Assembly: GCA_946482595.1 (NCBI GenBank)
Contig: CAMLSD010000191.1
Span: 1-5,196 of the forward strand
Length of the DNA: 5,196 nt
Origin: an uncultured Comamonadaceae bacterium
GTDB taxonomy: Bacteria > Pseudomonadota > Gammaproteobacteria > Burkholderiales > Burkholderiaceae
Reading direction: 5' to 3'
Positions 1-4,181 of this stretch are shown piece by piece. The position numbers were made by a program, and so were the translations under genes. How positions within the stretch are numbered: the stretch's first letter is position 1; the number at the start of each line of letters is the position of its first letter. The notes below the pieces were generated by a model. It was not told where the DNA came from and did no database searches. It was given only the letters and a program-made list of their open reading frames with translations.

Positions 1-221
1 GGGCAGCCCAGGCCGGAATCGGTCAGCCGGGTGAAGGCACCGAACAGCACCAGGTCGAAGGTGAGGAACAGCGTCAGCGCGGTCAGCGCCGCCAGACGCG
101 TGGCCGGTGCTGCCTGGCGATTGCGTAACCACACCCAGGCGAGCGGGCCCAGGGCAATCACCACGCCCAGCAGGGCCAGGCGCGCCAGCGGCGTGAGGTC
201 GTAGAGGGCTTGGGTTTCCAT
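1..221 (-). CDS. ctaA: Heme A synthase (COX15/CtaA), N-terminal part, cut by the left window edge
   Basis: Heme A synthase is a membrane enzyme that oxidises the C8 methyl of heme O to a formyl group, making the heme A used by aa3 oxidases. I translated this reading frame directly. It gives 73 complete residues starting METQALYDLTPLARLALLG. There is a first membrane helix at about residues 14-33 and a second at about 45-61. The motif GAFTRLTDSGLGC follows at 61-73, matching the well-known COX15 segment after helix 1 of the catalytic core. The rest of the protein (normally 330-400 residues) lies outside the window. The start ATG lies 15 bases after the stop of the SCO-like gene upstream, so the two are probably co-transcribed. 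No Shine-Dalgarno sequence precedes the ATG. The gap instead contains CCTCC flanked by a 5-base inverted repeat (see the separate entry). Identity is secure; the exact start is likely but not proven. Confidence 0.9.
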   Translation of the reverse strand, partial: METQALYDLTPLARLALLGVVIALGPLAWVWLRNRQAAPATRLAALTALTLFLTFDLVLFGAFTRLTDSGLGC

Positions 222-239
222 GAGAGGCAGGAGGTCTCA
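221..239 (-). promoter_or_regulatory. Short hairpin between the SCO-like stop codon and the ctaA start, no SD
   Basis: On the minus strand the bases TGAGA (239-235, containing the upstream TGA stop) and TCTCA (225-221, ending in the A of the ctaA ATG) are perfect inverted repeats around a 9-base loop, CCTCCTGCC. The transcript could form a 5-base-pair hairpin that spans the whole intergenic gap. The expected AGGAG ribosome-binding motif is absent. The loop carries CCUCC, the same sequence as the anti-Shine-Dalgarno core of 16S rRNA. This suggests that ctaA translation depends on ribosomes arriving from the upstream gene. The repeat is visible; any regulatory role is inference. Confidence 0.3.
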
Positions 240-944
240 GCGGCCGGCCTGGTCCCAGGAACTGGAACCACGCATCAGTTTGGCCAGGTCACGCTTGACG
301 CGCGCCGGATCGGGGTCGGCCGGGAAACGCATCATCCAGTGCCCCATTGGATCGACCACATAGAGGTGCTGCTCCAGTTGCTGCCCTTCGGCCGGGGCAA
401 GCCAGGCCGCCAGCGCCTCGCGCGGCACGCGCAGGATGTGTGTGGCCGGCAGGACCTGGACCAGTTCGGGGCGCACCGGCTGGTCGTCGACAACGAACCA
501 GACCTTGTCCATGCGGTCGCGATCGCGGCCCAGGGTTTCGCGCAACTGACGCTGCAGGTAGAGCGTCCGCTCGCAGGCAGCGTCGCAGGCGCCGGGCCCC
601 ACACTGACAAACAGCCACTGGTCCTTCAGCGACGAGGCCGCCACCGGCCGGCCCTGCAGGTCGGTCAGGGGCAGCTCGGGCATTTCGCGTTGTGGCTGGA
701 TCAGCACCCCGTAGTTGGTGCGCCCCTCCGGACGGATCACGTAGTAGGTGAAGTAGGACGCGATCACCGGCGCCGCGCAGACCAGCACGACCAGCAGCAT
801 CTTCAGGCGTCCGATGCGGGTGCGCTGCGTCTCGGAGCCGACGTCGGGCGTGGGCATGCTGTGCACGGTGAAGCTCAGCGGCTGCGAGCCGGCGGCGTCA
901 GCGGGCACGGCGGAGCCGGGGTTGGACGATTTGGAACCAGACAT
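237..944 (-). CDS. Membrane-anchored thioredoxin-like (SCO-like) cytochrome oxidase assembly protein
   Basis: This 235-residue protein has a cytoplasmic N-terminus of about 46 residues and one membrane helix at about 48-70 (MLLVVLVCAAPVIASYFTYY). A periplasmic domain of about 165 residues follows. The domain reads like a divergent thioredoxin/SCO fold: LPLTDLQGRP and SSLKDQWLFVSVGPGAC lead to a CxxxC pair (C120-DAA-C124), and VWFVVDDQP and HLYVVDPMGHWMMRFP follow. SCO proteins bind copper through a CxxxC pair and a distal histidine. H193 is the best histidine candidate, but it sits about three residues nearer the DPxG turn than in SCO proteins I recall. Similar proteins usually sit between SURF1 and ctaA in Burkholderiales. 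I chose the start at 944 because AGGT lies about 6 bases upstream and the early SFTVHSM segment looks family-like. That makes it overlap SURF1 by 47 bases. ATG at 857 (residue 30) is the alternative and would avoid the overlap. Function as a copper or thiol factor is inference. Confidence 0.8.
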   Translation of the reverse strand: MSGSKSSNPGSAVPADAAGSQPLSFTVHSMPTPDVGSETQRTRIGRLKMLLVVLVCAAPVIASYFTYYVIRPEGRTNYGVLIQPQREMPELPLTDLQGRPVAASSLKDQWLFVSVGPGACDAACERTLYLQRQLRETLGRDRDRMDKVWFVVDDQPVRPELVQVLPATHILRVPREALAAWLAPAEGQQLEQHLYVVDPMGHWMMRFPADPDPARVKRDLAKLMRGSSSWDQAGR

Positions 945-1683
945 AAAGACCTGCGATCAACGCACACATGGCAAACCACTGGAAGGCGTAACCATAGTGC
1001 TTGTGAACGTCCACGGCGGGTTTGGGCCACCGTCGCTGGAGCCCGTCGGCCGTGTCGCCGTCAGACTCCGACTGGACAAGGGAAACCGGCCACAACGGTG
1101 TGGCGATTTCGCGCGAGAACGAATCCAGATCGAGATTCTGCCGAATCGCCCCCGACTCGGCATCCGAAAACTGATAGAGCTTGGACGGCGGCGGGGCAAT
1201 TCGCCCGCGCAGCTCGACCTCGCCCGGCGGCGTGGCCACCGGTGCGACCCGCAGGCGATCGCTCACATCGCGGGGCATCCAGCCTCTCTGAACGAGGATG
1301 GCCGCATCGCGGCCCTCCACCTGAAGCGGTGTCACGACGATGAACCCCGGGCGACCGTCCAGCGGCCGGTTGTCGAGATACACCGTGCGGTCGGCCAGCC
1401 AGCGGCCACGCACGGTGACCTGGCGGTGCATCCAGGTCGCTTCATCGAAATCAGCCAGATCACCGGCACCCAGCGCGACCACGGCCCGGCCGGCCTGGGC
1501 ATCCAGTGCGGCCTGGAGCGCCAGTTTCTGATCCGCCCGGCCAAGCTGCCACCGTCCCATCGAGGCCGTCACCACCATGCCGACCAGGGTGGCCAGCAGC
1601 ACCACCCAGCGGCGCAGCGACGCACGGCGCGGTGCCGGGGGCGCGCCGGTCTGGCGGTCGACAGAAGGTTCGGAGGTGGACAT
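898..1683 (-). CDS. SURF1 family cytochrome oxidase biogenesis protein
   Basis: SURF1 proteins help place heme a/a3 into subunit I of cytochrome c oxidase. From ATG at 1683 the product has 261 residues. It shows the standard two-helix layout: a first helix at about 25-42, a large periplasmic domain, and a last helix at about 232-252. Family motifs are clear: GRWQLGRADQK just after helix 1, HRQVTVRGRW, ILVQRGWMPRD, and HKHYGYAFQWFAM entering helix 2. GTG at 1686 immediately precedes the ATG in frame and is an alternative start that adds one residue. Neither start has a Shine-Dalgarno sequence. The gene is divergent from the DUF2909 gene across 41 bases. It is separated from coxC by a terminator, so it begins a new transcription unit with the SCO-like gene and ctaA. 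Identity is secure, and its role fits the ctaA neighbour, which makes the heme A. Confidence 0.94.
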   Translation of the reverse strand: MSTSEPSVDRQTGAPPAPRRASLRRWVVLLATLVGMVVTASMGRWQLGRADQKLALQAALDAQAGRAVVALGAGDLADFDEATWMHRQVTVRGRWLADRTVYLDNRPLDGRPGFIVVTPLQVEGRDAAILVQRGWMPRDVSDRLRVAPVATPPGEVELRGRIAPPPSKLYQFSDAESGAIRQNLDLDSFSREIATPLWPVSLVQSESDGDTADGLQRRWPKPAVDVHKHYGYAFQWFAMCALIAGLYVWFQIVQPRLRRAR

Positions 1684-1711
1684 CACAGCGGCATCACGCG
1701 GCGTCGGGCGC

Positions 1712-1717
1712 GATAAT
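1712..1717 (+). promoter_or_regulatory. Candidate -10 element (GATAAT) for the DUF2909 gene; may also serve SURF1 on the other strand
   Basis: GATAAT matches the sigma70 -10 consensus at five of six positions. It is the only AT-rich patch in the 41-base divergent gap. Its last base is 7 bases before the A of the DUF2909 ATG (1725), so transcription would begin at or next to that start codon. No good -35 hexamer is visible 16-18 bases upstream. Read on the minus strand, nearly the same patch gives GATTAT (1718-1713), a weaker four-of-six match. That could place a SURF1 start near 1706. The sequence match is seen; promoter activity is inferred. Confidence 0.4.
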
Positions 1718-1724
1718 CCCCGGC

Positions 1725-1946
1725 ATGAAGATACTCATTGCGCTGGCCTTTGTGCTCATCGTGGCCAGTCTGGCCTCCGCCCTGGTGTTCATGATGCGCG
1801 ATGGCCGCGATGGCAAGCCCAAGACCAACAACATGGTCCGGGCGCTCGCCTTGCGCGTGGGCATGTCGATCGTGTTGTTCATCTGCATCCTGGTGAGCTA
1901 CAAGCTGGGCTGGATCCAGCCGACCGGCGTACCGGTGATCAAGTAG
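1725..1946 (+). CDS. DUF2909 family twin-transmembrane protein
   Basis: This 73-residue protein consists almost entirely of two membrane helices, at about residues 2-24 and 42-62. They are joined by a charged, glycine-rich turn (MMRDGRDGKPKTNN). A short tail, SYKLGWIQPTGVPVIK, follows. Length, helix-turn-helix layout and position beside cox genes match the DUF2909 (twin transmembrane) family of Betaproteobacteria. No biochemical function is established as far as I know. It is the only plus-strand gene here: convergent with coxC (180 bases between stops) and divergent from SURF1. I start it at the ATG of MKILIALAF because longer in-frame extensions run through SURF1 antisense and lack membrane character. 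There is no Shine-Dalgarno sequence, and a -10-like GATAAT ends only 7 bases before the ATG, so a leaderless mRNA is likely. A role with the oxidase is inferred from location only. Confidence 0.87.
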   Translation: MKILIALAFVLIVASLASALVFMMRDGRDGKPKTNNMVRALALRVGMSIVLFICILVSYKLGWIQPTGVPVIK

Positions 1947-2054
1947 GCAAGCAGGCAGGCACGTGGCAGACGGGCGCGTGGGCGCCAGTGAGCTGCACTG
2001 CCCGGACGTCGCCATGCCAGGCTCGTTCCCGCTCGCCGCAATGACTTCCTGAAG

Positions 2055-2080
2055 CAAAAAACGCCGCTGCGGGCGGCGTT
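2055..2080 (-). terminator. Intrinsic terminator of the ctaD-coxC transcription unit
   Basis: Read on the minus strand, AACGCCGC (2080-2073), a 5-base loop and GCGGCGTT (2067-2060) form a perfect, GC-rich 8-base-pair stem. The 3' arm runs directly into more T residues, giving a run of six T (2061-2056). It starts 46 bases after the coxC stop. This is a classic rho-independent terminator for transcripts coming from coxC. On the plus strand the stem is followed only by GTCTTGC, so termination of DUF2909 transcripts here would be weak. The rest of the 180-base gap between coxC and the DUF2909 gene (1947-2126) shows no gene. It holds only a 5-base-pair hairpin without a T tract at 1973-1986. Confidence 0.9.
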
Positions 2081-2126
2081 GTCTTGCAGGCTGAGGTGGC
2101 GGGAGTGCACTCCCGCCGGCCACACA

Positions 2127-3011
2127 TCACATCCAGTACACGACGATGTACAGGCCCAGCCACACCACGTCCACGAAGTGCCAGTACCACGCGGCACCTT
2201 CGAAGCCGAAGTGGCGCTCGGGCGTGAAATGCCCCTTCTGCAGGCGCAGCGTGATGAACAGCAGCATCAGCATGCCCACGAACACGTGGAAGCCGTGGAA
2301 GCCGGTCAGCATGAAGAAGGTCGAGCCGTAGATGCCGGAGCTGAGCTTGAGGTTCAGGTCCTTGTAGGCATGCGCGTATTCGTAGCCCTGCACGAACAGG
2401 AAGATGATGCCCAGCAGCACCGTCATCCACATGAAGGCGATGGTCTTGCCGCGATGGCCTTCACGCAGTGCGTGGTGGGCGATCGTGAGCGTCACGCCGG
2501 ATGTCAGCAGCAAGGCGGTGTTGATCGTGGGCAGCGGCCACGGGCCCATGGTCTGGAAGGGCTCGACGATACCGGCCGGCGAACCGGTCACGCCCGGCTG
2601 CGAACTCGGCCAGATAGCCTTGAAGTCAGGCCACAGGATCTGGTGATCGAGGTTGGCCAGCATCGGCATCGCGTGCATCCGCGCCCAGTACAGGGCCCCG
2701 AAAAACGCCGCGAAGAACATCACTTCCGAGAAGATGAACCAGCTCATGCTCCAGCGGAACGACACGTCGATGCGGTCGCTGTACAGGCCGCCTTCGCTTT
2801 CGCGGATCGCGTCACCGAACCACTGGAACAGCACAAAGGCCCACCACAGCAGACCGAACAGCAGGGAGTAGGCCCCCCAGCCGTGGCCGTTGATCCATTG
2901 CCCGGCACCCAGGATCACGAAGAACAGGCCGATGGCTGCCATGACCGGATGCCGCGAGGGCCCCGGCACGAAGTAGTAGGGCTGCTGCCCGTGATGCGTC
3001 GCTGCCGACAT
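2127..3011 (-). CDS. coxC: Cytochrome c oxidase subunit III
   Basis: Subunit III is a core membrane subunit of aa3 oxidase that stabilises subunit I and its proton uptake. The 294-residue protein is full length for the bacterial family and has seven hydrophobic helices. The first two are at about 24-40 and 48-66. Visible family signatures are WSMSWFIFSEVMFFAAFFG with the conserved glutamate E96, TLTIAHHALREGHR (174-187), GFHGFHVFVG (237-246) and EGAAWYWHFVDVVWL (271-285). Between helices 3 and 4 there is a loop of about 50 residues (111-160), as in other betaproteobacterial proteins. The start ATG is preceded by a strong TAGGAG with 5 bases of spacing, the best such match among the genes here. 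It follows DUF2970 after a 108-base gap and is the last gene before the terminator. Identity is secure. Confidence 0.97.
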   Translation of the reverse strand: MSAATHHGQQPYYFVPGPSRHPVMAAIGLFFVILGAGQWINGHGWGAYSLLFGLLWWAFVLFQWFGDAIRESEGGLYSDRIDVSFRWSMSWFIFSEVMFFAAFFGALYWARMHAMPMLANLDHQILWPDFKAIWPSSQPGVTGSPAGIVEPFQTMGPWPLPTINTALLLTSGVTLTIAHHALREGHRGKTIAFMWMTVLLGIIFLFVQGYEYAHAYKDLNLKLSSGIYGSTFFMLTGFHGFHVFVGMLMLLFITLRLQKGHFTPERHFGFEGAAWYWHFVDVVWLGLYIVVYWM

Positions 3012-3119
3012 GTTTTCTCCTAAAAACCGTTTCCTGTCGTGTTGTCTGGCTGCCGTGGCCCAGTCCCTCGCCTGCCGGCAGTCACCTTTGTCTGTTGTGT
3101 CGTATCCGCCTGGCTGTGC
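3012..3119 (-). promoter_or_regulatory. 108-base untranslated gap ahead of coxC with RBS, CA-rich words and a palindrome
   Basis: This is the longest non-coding gap inside the upstream transcription unit; neighbouring genes overlap or lie about 30-50 bases apart. It ends in the coxC ribosome-binding site TAGGAG (3022-3017). Two CA-rich segments occur in the transcript. On the plus strand they read GTGTTGTCTG (3039-3048) and GTCTGTTGTG (3090-3099), an exact 10-base mirror of each other. Between them lies the 10-base palindrome CTGCCGGCAG (3072-3081). No convincing promoter hexamers are visible. It may control the amount of CoxC made or stabilise mRNA, but that is inference. No supported gene lies in it. 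Confidence 0.35.
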
Positions 3120-3368
3120 TCAGCCGGCCGCGACGCCGCTGCCGATCACCCAGCGCACCAGCACCACCAGTGCGCCCACAAACACCGCAGCGCCCAGCAG
3201 TCCGGCAATCACCACATGCACCGGATTGAGCTGGCTGACGTCCTTCTCGTACTCCGCCGACTTGCGCACCCCGAAAAACGACCACGCCACCGCCTTCAGG
3301 GTCTGGAGGAAGGACCCTTTGCGCTGTACCGCCGCCTTCAGGTCGGCGCCCGGGCGTTCGTCGTTCAT
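3120..3368 (-). CDS. DUF2970 family single-helix membrane protein
   Basis: This 82-residue protein has a charged N-terminal half. The segment KGSFLQTLKAVAWSFFGVRK (17-36) is typical of DUF2970, a small family common beside cox genes in Betaproteobacteria and Gammaproteobacteria. A single membrane helix follows at about 50-74 (HVVIAGLLGAAVFVGALVVL), then a short tail. No function is established for the family as far as I know. The start is fixed by an ATGA overlap: its ATG (3368-3366) shares bases with the ctaG stop TGA (3367-3365). AAGGAG (3382-3377) lies 8 bases upstream, inside the end of ctaG. The frame stays open 51 codons further upstream within ctaG, but those codons lack family character and are not part of the gene. 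The overlap predicts translational coupling with ctaG, which suggests a job in oxidase assembly or stability. That role is inference from location. Confidence 0.88.
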   Translation of the reverse strand: MNDERPGADLKAAVQRKGSFLQTLKAVAWSFFGVRKSAEYEKDVSQLNPVHVVIAGLLGAAVFVGALVVLVRWVIGSGVAAG

Positions 3369-3994
3369 GAGCGCGGCTCCTTCGGCGCACCGACGTCCAC
3401 GCGCTGGTGCCCCGGCGGTGCAGCCGGCACCTTGCCGCCCACCTCGAAGAAGGTGTACGACAGCGTGATCGTGGTCACGTCCTTGGGCAGCTTGGGGTCG
3501 ATCACGAAGACCACCGGCCATTCCTTGGCCTCACCTGCCTGCAGCGTGTACTCGTTGAAGCAGAAGCACTCGAGCTTGTTGAAGTGCGAGGTCGCCTGCT
3601 TCGGCGCATAGCTCGGGATGGCCTGGGCCGCCATCGTGCGGTTCTGCACGTTGCGGAACTCGTACATCACCGTGGCCAGTTCGCCCGGGTGCACCGTCAT
3701 CGAACGCACGGCCGGCTTGAAGTCCCAGGGGCCGCGGGCATTGGCATCGAACTCGATCGTGATCGTGCGGGTGCGGTCGATCTGCGAGTTCGAGGCCGGA
3801 CCCTTGGCCATGCCGGGAATCAGCCGCTCGCTGACCGACAGCACGTTGATGCCCAGCGCGTCGCAGATCGCGCGGTACATCGGCACCAGCGCGTAGCCGA
3901 AGCCGAACATCATCGCGGTGATGACCACGAGCTTGCCCACCATGCGACGGTTGTCGCTGCGGATGCGGTCGCGGGCGTCGGCGGGGCGGTTCAT
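3365..3994 (-). CDS. ctaG: Cytochrome c oxidase assembly protein CtaG/Cox11 (CuB chaperone)
   Basis: Cox11 is a membrane-anchored periplasmic copper chaperone that delivers copper to the CuB site of subunit I. The product has 209 residues, close to the family norm. A short cytoplasmic N-terminus precedes one helix at about 19-39 (VGKLVVITAMMFGFGYALVP). The immunoglobulin-like domain follows. The copper-binding cysteines are present: C143 and C145 in the hallmark ECFCFNEYTL, and C44 in the membrane-proximal YRAICDALGIN. Other family segments are PWDFKP, FRNVQNRT, AIPSYAPKQA, HFNKLECFCF and TITLSYTFF. It follows the small assembly protein by 28 bases and overlaps DUF2970 by 4 bases, all within the ctaD-coxC unit. 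The chosen ATG has no clear Shine-Dalgarno sequence. M18 would be an alternative start, but it would leave almost no residues ahead of the helix. Identity is secure. Confidence 0.96.
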   Translation of the reverse strand: MNRPADARDRIRSDNRRMVGKLVVITAMMFGFGYALVPMYRAICDALGINVLSVSERLIPGMAKGPASNSQIDRTRTITIEFDANARGPWDFKPAVRSMTVHPGELATVMYEFRNVQNRTMAAQAIPSYAPKQATSHFNKLECFCFNEYTLQAGEAKEWPVVFVIDPKLPKDVTTITLSYTFFEVGGKVPAAPPGHQRVDVGAPKEPRS

Positions 3995-4022
3995 GGTCGG
4001 TTGCGGAACGGCAGACGGCGGG

Positions 4023-4133
4023 TCAGCCGCCGAAGTAGGTCATCCGGACGATGAACCCGATGAAGAACACGGCCACCACACTGGCCAGGATCAGGCCGGT
4101 GCGCAGGTTCTGCTTCTTCTGTTCGGGTGTCAT
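4023..4133 (-). CDS. Cytochrome oxidase small assembly protein (36 residues, one helix)
   Basis: I found this short gene by translating the gap between ctaD and ctaG. The protein begins MTPEQKKQNLRTGLILASVV and ends RMTYFGG before a TGA stop. It has a charged, lysine-rich N-terminus, one membrane helix at about residues 12-30, and a short periplasmic tail. AAGGAG (4147-4142) lies 8 bases before the ATG, which supports real translation. The same motif at the same spacing precedes the DUF2970 gene. Size, MTPEQKKxNxRTxL-type N-terminus and position directly upstream of ctaG match the small proteins annotated as cytochrome oxidase small assembly proteins in Burkholderiales. The gene starts 48 bases after the ctaD stop and ends 28 bases before ctaG. 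Its precise role is unknown to me; helping Cox11 or subunit I is inference. It is easily missed by gene callers because it is so short. Confidence 0.85.
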   Translation of the reverse strand: MTPEQKKQNLRTGLILASVVAVFFIGFIVRMTYFGG

Positions 4134-4181
4134 CGTCAGGGCTCCTTCAGGCGGATTCGGGTGTGCTGCCAGTGTTCGCGT

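Noticed and set aside
210..1343. Long plus-strand open frame (377 residues)
   Set aside because: It lies antisense to the SURF1 and SCO-like genes and is rich in Arg, His and Pro. It lacks recognisable domains and looks like a GC-rich shadow frame.
814..1716. Plus-strand open frame of 300 residues antisense to SURF1
   Set aside because: It covers the SURF1 coding region, which has clear family motifs on the other strand. Its own translation is low-complexity and unrecognisable.
1973..1986. GGCGC/GCGCC hairpin after the DUF2909 gene as its terminator
   Set aside because: The stem is only five base pairs and no run of T follows on the plus strand, so it does not qualify as an intrinsic terminator.
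2079..3023. Plus-strand open frame of 314 residues antisense to coxC
   Set aside because: It mirrors the well-supported coxC frame, and its His/Gln/Arg-rich composition is typical of the antisense of membrane-protein genes.
3021..3086. GTG-started 21-codon frame in the coxC leader, with its stop TAG inside the coxC ribosome-binding site
   Set aside because: The start has no properly spaced Shine-Dalgarno sequence, and the peptide has no membrane or family character. Chance is the simplest explanation.
3407..4054. Plus-strand open frame of 215 residues antisense to ctaG
   Set aside because: It lies antisense to Cox11 with its CFCF motif. No domain or ribosome-binding site supports it.
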